In this document: positions 16,839 through 24,528 of the stretch, one piece after another
Layout of the letters: every line of letters starts with the position of its first letter
Position numbering within the stretch: the first letter of the stretch is position 1
Assembly: GCA_036501515.1 (NCBI GenBank)
Contig: DASYAD010000340.1
Location: forward strand, 1 to 64,000
Length of the DNA: 64,000 nt
Reading direction: 5' to 3'
Origin: Trebonia sp036501515
GTDB taxonomy: Bacteria; Actinomycetota; Actinomycetes; Streptosporangiales; Streptosporangiaceae
Notes under the pieces: model-generated
The model's input: only the letters and a program-made list of their open reading frames with translations
Database searches by the model: none
What the model was told of the DNA's origin: nothing
Translations under genes and position numbers: made by a program

Positions 16839-17837
16839 GGCGCCCGCGCTGGGAACGACCGGACCGGGGACGGCCGGATCAGGGACCGCCGGGCCAGAGA
16901 CGACGACCGGACTGGGGACCGCCGCGCTCGGGACGCCAGGGCCGAGAATCGCCGCACCACGGAAATCCGGGCTAAGCGCGTCCGGGCTAGGGACCCCCGC
17001 GCTGGGGGCGACCACGCTGGCCAGGTCTGGCAGCGACGCGAGCGATTCGCCCGACCTGGCGCACCGGACTACGTCCCTGATGCTGGCGGTCACCAGGCCT
17101 GGGTCACCGAAGTTCAGGTAGTGATCATCGCTCGGCGAGACGACGTGCCTGCTGTTGGCCGACAGCGCGGCGAGGTCCTGGTGCAGTCCGTGCCAGCCTT
17201 GCCAGACCGGCACCGGGACCGCCGGATTTCCCGGCGAGCAGGTCAGCACCACCAGCGGGCGGTCGCCGAGGCCGCCTGGCGGCAGCGGCGGCTGCCCGGC
17301 GGTGACCTTGTTGAACGTCCGGAACTCACGGATGACCGACCACCGGTCGCCGCCGCGGCGCGACTGCCGCGATTCGCGGATGATCGCCGGGATCGTGAGG
17401 GCGGCGTCCAGCTTGTTCCTGCGGGACCGCAGCGGGTCGAGCACCGGCCGCTGGCCCTCGTGGCTCGACTCGACCAGGACCAGGCCGGCCACCCGGTCGA
17501 GGTGCGCGGCGGCGTAGGCCCGCACGTAGATCCCGCCCGCCGAATGCCCGACGAGGACCAGCGGCCCGGTCACCGCCAGCTCCCGCAGCAGGCCGTCCAG
17601 GTCGGCGGCGATCGCGGCTGGCGTCCGGGCGTCGCGCGCGGCGCTGCTCGCGCCGTACGGCACCCGGTCGTACAGAACCACCGTGGTCTCCGCGGACAGC
17701 GTTTCCGCGATTTCCGTCCAGTCCTCGGCGCAGCCGCCGAATGAGGGCTCGATGACCACAGCAGGCGCGCCCTCGCCCAGTACCGTCGCCGCGAGCCGGT
17801 GCCGCCCCACCGAGACCATGCGCATACTGCCAGCCAT
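16824..17837 (-). CDS. Alpha/beta hydrolase
   Basis: 337 residues. GHSAGGIYVRAYA holds the nucleophile Ser, DRVPYGAS the oxyanion region, and DDHYLNFGDP near residue 240 the likely catalytic His. The last 60 residues are a low-complexity Pro/Ser/Val/Ala tail of short repeats (VPSP, VPDPAVPGP) outside the fold. The closest general description is a lipase/esterase-type hydrolase. No substrate can be deduced. Confidence 0.85.
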   Translation of the reverse strand: MAGSMRMVSVGRHRLAATVLGEGAPAVVIEPSFGGCAEDWTEIAETLSAETTVVLYDRVPYGASSAARDARTPAAIAADLDGLLRELAVTGPLVLVGHSAGGIYVRAYAAAHLDRVAGLVLVESSHEGQRPVLDPLRSRRNKLDAALTIPAIIRESRQSRRGGDRWSVIREFRTFNKVTAGQPPLPPGGLGDRPLVVLTCSPGNPAVPVPVWQGWHGLHQDLAALSANSRHVVSPSDDHYLNFGDPGLVTASIRDVVRCARSGESLASLPDLASVVAPSAGVPSPDALSPDFRGAAILGPGVPSAAVPSPVVVSGPAVPDPAVPGPVVPSAGASDAD

Positions 17838-18219
17838 TACTCACCCTGTCCAGGTGTAATTCGCCGCACCATTAAAGGCCCTTTCCCGTTGTGCCGCGAA
17901 CTGCCAGGTCCGGCCGCTCCGCGGCCGACCGTAAAAGACCATCCTGCGCAGCAGGCTAACCGCAGTGCCACGCGGTGGCTAGAGTCACGGAAAGGAAATG
18001 ACACTTTATTCAATATGCACGGTTAACCGTTCGCGCATCTGCACGGTTAACTGTTTGGCGCATCTGCACGTGCCATTGCGATTTCAGCGGCGGTGCGCCG
18101 CAATTTCATCGCAGGCAATGACGGCCGCGATTTCACGGCGCACGTCAGCCATGACGGGCGCATGTCGCCGGCGGACGCATGCCTGTCACCCCTGGGCGCA
18201 CGTCACTGCCAGGCGAATG
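17838..18219. other. Intergenic region with short direct repeats
   Basis: No gene seen. At 18017-18065 a roughly 25-base unit, gcacggttaac-gtt-gcgcatct, occurs twice and begins a third time; each copy includes a GGTTAAC core that is close to palindromic. Further right, gcgcacgtca recurs near 18138 and 18189. The region lies downstream of manA and upstream of the hydrolase at 17837. Confidence 0.5.
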
Positions 18220-19428
18220 TCAGTCGCGGGCACCAGTGCCGCAGGTCGCGACGAACAGGGCGGCGGGCCCTGACGCGCTGACCGCGCCGTCGGCCGCGGC
18301 CAGGAAACACGATTCGCCCCGCGCTACCTTGAGCGTGCCCCGGCCGGCCCGCAGTACCCCGGTGCCCTCCACGCAGAAGACGATGCGCGGCCCGCCGTCC
18401 CCGGGCAGGTGCACCTCGCCAGCGCCGGGCACGGCCCGGTAGAGCCGGAACTCGGGGGCCGGCGAGTCGTAGACATATACCCCGGCACTGACCTGACGCG
18501 GCTCGATGACGGGCACCTGGGCGGCGGGGTCGGTCAGCTTCACCAGCTCGGGCACGTCGACGTGCTTCCCCGTGAGCCCGGCCCTGACCACGTTGTCGGA
18601 GTTGGCAAGCAGTTCCACGCCAGTGCCGTGCAGGTAGGCGTGCAGGCCGCCGGCGGGCATGAAGACCGCCTGGCCGGGCTGGAGGACCGCGTGCCGCATC
18701 AGCAGCGACGCCACCAGACCGAGGTCGCCCGGGTGGTCCGCCGCGATCCGGGCGGTCGCCGCGCAGGCGGCCGCGTACTGCCCGCCGCCCGCCGCGGTCC
18801 GCGCGCAGGCGGCCGTGACGGCTTCGATCATGGCCTGCCGGCCCGCGGCGGGCCAGGTCAAGATCGTCGCCAGCGCACTCGACAGCGCCGCCGGACCGGC
18901 CGTGCCCGCCAGCCCGTCGGCGAGTGGCGCGAGCTCGGCGACCTCAAGGCCGCGCAGCAGCGCTGCCGCGTCCGCCGTGGTCCGCAGCCCGGCCAGGATC
19001 TCGAACCGGGTAAGCGCGCACAGCAGCTCAGGCTTGGGCCAGTCGTCTACGTAGTTGCGTGTCTTGTCACCGGGCGCAAGGCCGCGCTCGTTCTCCGCCC
19101 GGTAGCCGGCTTCTGCCTGCGTCCTTGACGGGTGCACCTGAATGGACAGTGCCTGCTCAGCGGCGAGGACCTTGAGCAGGAACGGCAGCCGGCCGCCGAA
19201 CCGCGCGGCGCACTCGCCGCCGAGCTCGCCCGCCGGGTCGGCGCCGATCACCGCCTCGAGGGTGCTCTTGACCCCTGACCGGTCCACGCCAGAGGGGGCC
19301 GACGGGTGCGCCCCCATCCACAGTTCGGCCTCCGGCTGAGCGGTCGGCGCGGGGCGTCCCTGAAGCACGGCGATCGCTGTGTGCGATCCCCAGGCGTAGG
19401 GCTGCGTCACCGGGTCGAGTAGATCCAC
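18220..19428 (-). CDS. manA: Mannose-6-phosphate isomerase, class I
   Basis: 402-residue type I phosphomannose isomerase, interconverting fructose-6-phosphate and mannose-6-phosphate to feed GDP-mannose and glycan synthesis. The zinc ligands are visible: SIQVHPS (Gln, His), KPELLCAL (Glu) and GGLHAYLHGTGVELLANSDN with the active-site loop. PYAWGSHTAI marks the usual N-terminus. The ManA position upstream of the small conserved gene and moeZ is common in actinomycetes, but the genes need not be functionally linked. Confidence 0.93.
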   Translation of the reverse strand: MDLLDPVTQPYAWGSHTAIAVLQGRPAPTAQPEAELWMGAHPSAPSGVDRSGVKSTLEAVIGADPAGELGGECAARFGGRLPFLLKVLAAEQALSIQVHPSRTQAEAGYRAENERGLAPGDKTRNYVDDWPKPELLCALTRFEILAGLRTTADAAALLRGLEVAELAPLADGLAGTAGPAALSSALATILTWPAAGRQAMIEAVTAACARTAAGGGQYAAACAATARIAADHPGDLGLVASLLMRHAVLQPGQAVFMPAGGLHAYLHGTGVELLANSDNVVRAGLTGKHVDVPELVKLTDPAAQVPVIEPRQVSAGVYVYDSPAPEFRLYRAVPGAGEVHLPGDGGPRIVFCVEGTGVLRAGRGTLKVARGESCFLAAADGAVSASGPAALFVATCGTGARD

Positions 19429-19526
19429 CCGCGCATCGTAGTGCGTCAGCAGAGGAAACGTCGCTGTCCGCCCGCACGTCAGTCCGCCCCGTGCGCCAGC
19501 GGGGAAGCCCTGGGGAACCCGGCCCC

Positions 19527-19754
19527 TCAGCCGACCGCGCTGGTGTCCGCCGGGTGCTCGACCAGCGCGATGACCCGGCTGGCCATGAACCGGGCGGTGC
19601 GGACCGCGGTTCCCGTTCTGGTGACCTCGGTCACCTCCACCACGCCGCGCACGGTGCTCACGTCGACCCGGCGCCCGGCTCTGGTGGCGCCCACCTCGTA
19701 GGTTCTGGCGCCGTCGCCGGTATCGACCACGATCTCCACGCGGTCACCCTTCAC
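19527..19754 (-). CDS. Small conserved actinobacterial protein, unknown function
   Basis: 75 residues from GTG 19754, with AAGGGGG just upstream. The product is all-beta in appearance (RVEIVVDTGDG, ARTYEVG, RVDVSTVRGVVEVTEV, RTARFMASRVIALVEHP). It lacks a signal or membrane segment and looks like a conserved actinobacterial small protein. I cannot assign a role. Confidence 0.65.
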   Translation of the reverse strand: MKGDRVEIVVDTGDGARTYEVGATRAGRRVDVSTVRGVVEVTEVTRTGTAVRTARFMASRVIALVEHPADTSAVG

Positions 19755-19820
19755 GGTTCCCCCTTACCGTGCGAGCTAGCGCACGTATCAGGACATACCA
19801 CCCTGCGCTCACGGGAAACA

Positions 19821-19863
19821 CCGGCGGCCGGCGCCCGCGGCTTACCGCGGACGCCGGCCGCCG
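19821..19863. terminator. Hairpin terminator downstream of moeZ
   Basis: Near-perfect inverted repeat with 19-20 base arms (CCGGCGGCCGGCG, one mismatch, CCGCGG) around the loop CTTA. It lies 12 bases after the moeZ stop. There is no T-run, which is usual for actinobacterial terminators. Confidence 0.8.
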
Positions 19864-19875
19864 GCGGATGAGCGT

Positions 19876-21054
19876 CTAGTACGTGGGCAGCGAGGGATCC
19901 ACCTGGTGCACCCAGGCGAGCACTCCGCCGCCGACGTGTACCGCGTCAGAAAAACCGGCCGACTTGAGCACCGCGAGCACCTCGGCGCTGCGGGCGCCGC
20001 TCTTGCAGTGCAGCACGATCTGCTTGTCGTTCGGCATCTTCTCCAGGGCCGAGCCGTTCAGGAACTCGCCCTTGGGTATCAGCGTGGCGCCGGGGATGCT
20101 GACGATCTCGTACTCGTTCGGCTCGCGGACGTCAACCAGGAAGATGTTGTCGCCCCGCTCCTGCATGGCCGCCAGGTCCTTGGCGCTGATCGTCGAGCCG
20201 ACCACCGCCTCCTCGGCCTCCTCGGAGACCGCGCCGCAGAACGCCTCGTAGTCGATCAGCTCGGTGACCGTCGGGTTCTTGCCGCACACCGCGCAGTCGG
20301 GGTCCTTGTTGATCTTGACCGTGCGGTAGCTCATCTCCAGGGCGTCGTAGATCATCAGCCGGCCGAGCAGCGGGTCGCCGATGCCGTCGATCATCTTGAT
20401 CGCCTCGTTGACCTGGATCGAGCCGATCGACGCGCAGAGCACGCCGAGGACGCCGCCCTCGGCGCAGGACGGGACCATGCCGGGGGGCGGGGGCTCCGGG
20501 TACAGGCAGCGGTAGCAGGGCCCGTAATCGGCCCAGAACACGCTCGCCTGCCCGTCGAAGCGGTAAATCGAGCCCCACACGTACGGCTTGTGCAGGAACA
20601 CGCAGGCGTCGTTCACCAGGTAGCGGGTGGCGAAGTTGTCGGTACCGTCCACGATCAGGTCGTAATCGGCGAAGATCTCCATCACGTTGGAGGAGTCGAG
20701 CCGCTCCTTGTGCAGGATGACCTTGACGTACGGGTTGACCTCTTCGATCGACTCCTTGGCCGACTCGGCCTTGGACTTGCCCACGTCCGACACACCGTGG
20801 ATGATCTGACGCTGCAGGTTCGACTCGTCGACCGTATCGAAGTCGACGATTCCGAGCGTGCCGACGCCAGCCGCGGCCAGGTACAGCAGCGCCGGGGAGC
20901 CGAGCCCGCCCGCGCCCACGACAAGCACCTTCGCGTTCTTCAGGCGCTTCTGCCCGGCCATGCCGACGTCCGGAATGATCAGATGGCGCGAGTAGCGCTT
21001 CACCTCATCGACCGACAGGTCCGCGGCCGGTTCAACCAGCGGTGGCAACGACAC
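19876..21054 (-). CDS. moeZ: Adenylyltransferase/sulfurtransferase MoeZ
   Basis: 392 residues: a ThiF/MoeB E1-like domain then a rhodanese domain. MoeZ adenylates the C-terminal glycine of small sulfur-carrier proteins and loads sulfur on them for molybdopterin, thioquinolobactin-like and cysteine pathways. VVGAGGLGSPALLYL is the nucleotide site. Zinc cysteines are in CYRCLYPEP and CAVCGK, and the rhodanese active site is VLHCKSGARS. The GTG at 21054 gives the standard MSLPPLVEPA start, with GGAG eight bases upstream; the frame is open further but lacks family resemblance. It is probably co-transcribed with the hydrolase and ku upstream. Confidence 0.95.
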   Translation of the reverse strand: MSLPPLVEPAADLSVDEVKRYSRHLIIPDVGMAGQKRLKNAKVLVVGAGGLGSPALLYLAAAGVGTLGIVDFDTVDESNLQRQIIHGVSDVGKSKAESAKESIEEVNPYVKVILHKERLDSSNVMEIFADYDLIVDGTDNFATRYLVNDACVFLHKPYVWGSIYRFDGQASVFWADYGPCYRCLYPEPPPPGMVPSCAEGGVLGVLCASIGSIQVNEAIKMIDGIGDPLLGRLMIYDALEMSYRTVKINKDPDCAVCGKNPTVTELIDYEAFCGAVSEEAEEAVVGSTISAKDLAAMQERGDNIFLVDVREPNEYEIVSIPGATLIPKGEFLNGSALEKMPNDKQIVLHCKSGARSAEVLAVLKSAGFSDAVHVGGGVLAWVHQVDPSLPTY

Positions 21055-21085
21055 TGTGCAAACTCCAGTCAGGTTGACGACTTCT

Positions 21086-22069
21086 TCACGCGTCAACCGG
21101 GTCACGGCGGCCGGAATTCCCTGCCTCCGCGCCTGAGGTCCGCGCCTGCTCAACCATCGCACGGAACAGCCGGGCGACAAGGTCCGGGCGTTCCATTTGC
21201 GCGATATGCCCGGTCTCGGGCAGGACCAGCACGCGGGCGTTCCTGAACGTGCGGACGGCGCGGGCGGCGAGCCGCGGGTTCACCAGCCGGTCACCGGCGG
21301 CGAACAGCACCAGGGAAGGCGCCGTCACCCTCGCGGCCGCCCGCCACAGCGAGAACGGGGCGGGCCGCAGCGTCTCTCCCACCAGGGTGCGCGCCGCCCT
21401 GGCGAGCGACAGGGCGTCGTAGTCGAGCGCGTCACGGCGCCGCAGCGCCTCCACCTCGATGGCGATACGGTCCTGGTGCACCCGTGCGGGGTCGTAGAAG
21501 CACATCGCGTAGACCCCGGCCACCCGGTTCTCCACCGGGATGCGGCGGGCGTAGCGGCGGACCAGCCGTTCGCCGACGAACGGCAGCCCGAGCACGGGAA
21601 AGTGCAGCGCCGAGCGGCGTACCCGCAGGTCGGGCAGCGCCGGCGAGATCAGCGTGAGCGTCCTGACCAGGTCGGGCCGGCGGGCCGCGACCCGCACGGC
21701 CACCGCGCCGCCCATCGAGTTCCCCACCAGGTGGACCGGGCTGAGCCGGCCGCGCTCACTGCCCAGGGTCTCGATCAGCCGGATCACCGTGTCCGCGAGC
21801 GCGCTGACCGAGTACCCGCGGCCGGCCCGCGGCGGCGGCGAGCAGCCGGAACCAGGCAGGTCGAGCGCCGCGCAGTCGAAGTCGGGGGCCAGCTCGGCCA
21901 TCAGATCGGTCCAGTTGGTGGCCGAACCAGACATCCCGTGCACGAAGAGCGCGAGCTCGCGGCCGGGCCCGGCTTGCGTCACGGCTGGCGGGGCCGCGAC
22001 CCAGACGCGCTCGCCGGGCGCGACCGTGACCATACGGCCCGGCCAGTGCGGCACCGGCGCGGCCGTCAC
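21086..22069 (-). CDS. Alpha/beta hydrolase
   Basis: 327 residues. HGMSGSATNW is the oxyanion loop, VGNSMGGAVAV holds the nucleophile, AAGDRLVNP the acid and PETGHIAQMERP the catalytic His. The GTG start overlaps the ku stop by four bases (GTGA), so translation is coupled to ku. Such hydrolases are regularly found beside moeZ in actinomycetes. Substrate unknown. Confidence 0.87.
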   Translation of the reverse strand: MTAAPVPHWPGRMVTVAPGERVWVAAPPAVTQAGPGRELALFVHGMSGSATNWTDLMAELAPDFDCAALDLPGSGCSPPPRAGRGYSVSALADTVIRLIETLGSERGRLSPVHLVGNSMGGAVAVRVAARRPDLVRTLTLISPALPDLRVRRSALHFPVLGLPFVGERLVRRYARRIPVENRVAGVYAMCFYDPARVHQDRIAIEVEALRRRDALDYDALSLARAARTLVGETLRPAPFSLWRAAARVTAPSLVLFAAGDRLVNPRLAARAVRTFRNARVLVLPETGHIAQMERPDLVARLFRAMVEQARTSGAEAGNSGRRDPVDA

Positions 22070-22938
22070 GCGCTGGCCTTCCTGCGGCTGGCCGCGGGCT
22101 TGCGCTGTTTGGGCGGCGGCGGCGCGTCCTTGCCGTCCTTCGAATCCTTGTCCCTGTTCGCCTTGGCCGCCGCCACGCTCGCGCGCAGCGTCTCGGTGAG
22201 ATCGGCCGGGCCGTTGGCGTCGCCCGCGGGAGCCGCCGCGCCGGCCGGGCGGACCACCTCGTTCCCCTCGATCTTGGCCTGGACGAGCGCCTCGAGGGCC
22301 TCCCGGTACGTGTCCTTGTACAGCGTCGGGTCGAAGTCCTCGGTCATCGTGTCGATCAGCGACGCCGCCATCTTCAGCTCCTGGGTCCTCACGTCGACGT
22401 CCTCGTCGAGGAACTTGAAGTCGGGCGCGCGCACCTCGTCAGGCCACAGCAGCGTCTCGAGCACGAGCACGCCGTCCCGCACCCGCAGCGCGGCCAGCGC
22501 TTCGCGCTGACGGATCGCCACCTTGGCCACCGCGACCCGGCCGGACCGCTCGAGGGCGTCGCGGAACAGCACGTAGGCGCGCACCCCGGCGGGCTCGGGC
22601 TCAAGGTAGTAGGCCTTGTTGGCCAGGATCGGGTCGAGCTGGCCCGCCGGGCTGAAGTGCAGCACGTCGATCCGCTTGGCGGTGGCGAGCGGCAGTTCCT
22701 TCAGGTCGTCGTCAGTCAGCACCACGACGTCGCCGGTGGCGAGCTCGTACCCCTTGGCCACATCGGAGTACGGCACTTCCTCGCCGTCCACCGAGCAGAC
22801 CCGCCGGAACTGTATCCGGCCGCCGTCCTCCTGGTGAACCTGCCGAAATGAAACGTCCCGCTGCTCGGTCGCCGTGTAGAGCTTGACCGGGATCACGACC
22901 ATCCCGAACGAGATCGCCCCAGCCCAGATGCTCCGCAT
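22066..22938 (-). CDS. ku: Non-homologous end-joining protein Ku
   Basis: 290-residue prokaryotic Ku, which forms a ring on broken DNA ends and recruits LigD. The start MRSIWAGAISFGMVVIPVKLY is diagnostic, with RRVCSVDGEEVPY, LEPEPAGVRAY and LIDTMTEDFDPTLYKDTYREAL as later core motifs. The C-terminal 50 residues are rich in Lys, Ala and Pro (KQRKPAASRRKASA), a basic tail that in other Ku proteins aids DNA binding. No ligD is present in the window. It is divergent from the small acidic gene at 23084. Confidence 0.95.
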   Translation of the reverse strand: MRSIWAGAISFGMVVIPVKLYTATEQRDVSFRQVHQEDGGRIQFRRVCSVDGEEVPYSDVAKGYELATGDVVVLTDDDLKELPLATAKRIDVLHFSPAGQLDPILANKAYYLEPEPAGVRAYVLFRDALERSGRVAVAKVAIRQREALAALRVRDGVLVLETLLWPDEVRAPDFKFLDEDVDVRTQELKMAASLIDTMTEDFDPTLYKDTYREALEALVQAKIEGNEVVRPAGAAAPAGDANGPADLTETLRASVAAAKANRDKDSKDGKDAPPPPKQRKPAASRRKASA

Positions 22939-23083
22939 GGACTATCCCTACCCACAACGGGGCCACACTGATACATCCGGTGTTGTCCGTTTTCCAGATT
23001 GCCCGCCACAGCTGCCTGTCGCTTGACTGCGATGATGGGATGGCAGTGAAGGAGTCAGTGAAACCGGCCGCGGAGGTGGGGCA

Positions 23084-23263
23084 GTGAGCGAGCTGAGCAT
23101 GGAAACACCAGGCGAGGACGCCGCCGAGCAGGCCCGCGAGGTTCCCGATGAGGACACGGAAGACACCGCGGGCGAGCTGCCGGAAGTCCCCATGGAGGTG
23201 GACGAGGCCGACGCCGCCGAGCAGATCAGGGGCGTGGGCTATGACGACGAGGACTATCGTTAA
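23084..23263 (+). CDS. Small acidic conserved protein
   Basis: 59 residues from GTG 23084, with GGAGG seven bases upstream. The product is very acidic (EVPDEDTEDT, EVPMEVDEADAAEQ, YDDEDYR) and unstructured in appearance. I recognise the VDEADAAEQ...DEDDYR pattern from short hypothetical proteins of Streptomyces and relatives. A nine-codon open frame, starting GTG 23058 and overlapping this start codon, could be a coupling leader. Function unknown. Confidence 0.7.
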   Translation: MSELSMETPGEDAAEQAREVPDEDTEDTAGELPEVPMEVDEADAAEQIRGVGYDDEDYR

Positions 23264-23359
23264 CAGCGAGCCCTCCTTTCCTGCTGCTCCCGGCAGAGGA
23301 CCCTGCGGATGAACGACAGGACCAGAGGGTTCGATCATCGCCCCGACCCGGAGAACACC

Positions 23360-23995
23360 GTGACCGCCACTCCCGCCACCCGCCCCAGGGGAACCCGCCT
23401 CCCGCGGCTTGCCCGCCGCCGCCAGCTGCTCGACGCGGCGATGGAGGTGTTCGTCGCGCGCGGCTACCACGCCGCCGCGATGGACGAGATCGCGGAACGC
23501 GCGGGTGTCAGCAAGCCGGTCTTGTACCAGCACTTCCCCGGCAAGCAGGACCTTTACCTGGCCCTGCTCGACGAGAGCGTGGACCGGCTCATCGAGGCGG
23601 TCGCCGCCGCGATCCGCTCTACGGCGGACAACCGGCAGCGGGTCAACGCCACGTTCGCGGCGTACTTCGGTTACGTGGGCGAGCACAGCGGCACGTTCAA
23701 GCTCGTCTTCGAGTCCGACTTCACCAGCGAGCCGGCCGTGCGGGCCAGGCTCGCGGCGGCCGACCGGGTGTGCGCCGACCTGATCAGCCAGGTGATCAAG
23801 GAGGACGCCGGCCTGGCCGATGACGAGGCCTACCTGCTGTCTATCGGCCTGCTCGGCATGGCCCAGGTCAGCGCCAGGCACTGGCTCGCGACGATGGACG
23901 CGATCCCGCGGGAGGCGGCCGAGCAGCTCGTCGCGCGGCTCGCCTGGCGCGGCATCAGCGGCTGGCCGCGTACCGCGGAGCAGCCGGACCACTGA
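23360..23995 (+). CDS. TetR/AcrR-family transcriptional regulator
   Basis: About 211 residues. The helix-turn-helix is RRQLLDAAMEVFVARGYHAAAMDEIAERAGVS with KPVLYQHFPGKQDLYLALLD after it, followed by a ligand-binding helical domain. The order TetR, DUF3107, DEAD-box helicase equals Rv3208-Rv3208A-Rv3211, so this is the Rv3208-type regulator. The GTG at 23360 has GGAG six bases upstream; an in-frame ATG at 23309 would add 17 residues. Confidence 0.9.
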   Translation: MTATPATRPRGTRLPRLARRRQLLDAAMEVFVARGYHAAAMDEIAERAGVSKPVLYQHFPGKQDLYLALLDESVDRLIEAVAAAIRSTADNRQRVNATFAAYFGYVGEHSGTFKLVFESDFTSEPAVRARLAAADRVCADLISQVIKEDAGLADDEAYLLSIGLLGMAQVSARHWLATMDAIPREAAEQLVARLAWRGISGWPRTAEQPDH

Positions 23996-24058
23996 CCGTC
24001 CCGGCCCTGCTAAACCGCGGCTGACCTGGACAAACAGAGAAACGACATGGAGGCAACG

Positions 24059-24295
24059 GTGGAAGTCAAGATCGGGATCCAGTCGATACCGCGGGAGCTG
24101 ATCATCGACACCGACGCGACTGCCGCGGAGCTCGAGCGCGACCTGACGGCGGCGCTCGCCGGGGCCGAGGGAAAGGGCGTCTTCGCGCTCACCACGCAGA
24201 AGGGCGGCCGGGTGCTCGTGCCGGCCGACAAGATCGCCTTCGTGGAGTTCAGCACCGACCAGGCCCGCAGGGTCGGTTTCGGCAACATCGTTTGA
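24059..24295 (+). CDS. DUF3107 family protein
   Basis: 78 residues (MEVKIGIQSIPRELIID...), the actinobacterial DUF3107 family that includes Rv3208A. Conserved pieces are GGRVLVPADKIAFVE and RRVGFGN. The GTG at 24059 with GGAGG five bases before it fits the family N-terminus; an ATG at 24047 would add four residues. It lies between the TetR gene and the DEAD-box gene, as in mycobacteria. No biochemical role is established. Confidence 0.88.
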   Translation: MEVKIGIQSIPRELIIDTDATAAELERDLTAALAGAEGKGVFALTTQKGGRVLVPADKIAFVEFSTDQARRVGFGNIV

Positions 24296-24342
24296 TTCAG
24301 GCATATCGCTGAACGCCCTGGTAACGTGGGGTGTGATAGGGC

Positions 24343-24366
24343 TACTGGAATGCCATAGCTCCAGTA
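24343..24366. promoter_or_regulatory. Inverted repeat upstream of the DEAD-box helicase gene
   Basis: TACTGGA and TCCAGTA form a perfect seven-base inverted repeat around ATGCCATAGC. A TTGACA hexamer lies just downstream at 24371-24376, without a clear -10 partner. The repeat could be an operator or an RNA hairpin in the roughly 150-base leader of the helicase gene. Confidence 0.4.
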
Positions 24367-24528
24367 CGCGTTGACACTATGGCGGCAGCTCGTACGCGGC
24401 GTGCCTGACAAGAAGGCGCGGGCACGGGTCATGCGCGCACGGAGGAACCCCTGACAACTCAGCTTATCCAGTCCGAGGCCAGCGACGAGGCACCGGTCAG
24501 TACCCCCGCACCCGGGCGGATCACTGGC

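Noticed and set aside
20470..20500. G-rich run inside moeZ, considered as another copy of the palindromic repeat
   Set aside because: It encodes the normal YPEPPPPGM segment of MoeZ and lacks the palindromic partner.
21055..21180. Upstream open frame extending moeZ by 42 codons
   Set aside because: The MoeZ family begins MSLPPLVEP; the GTG at 21054 has a good ribosome site and the extension overlaps the end of the upstream hydrolase region.
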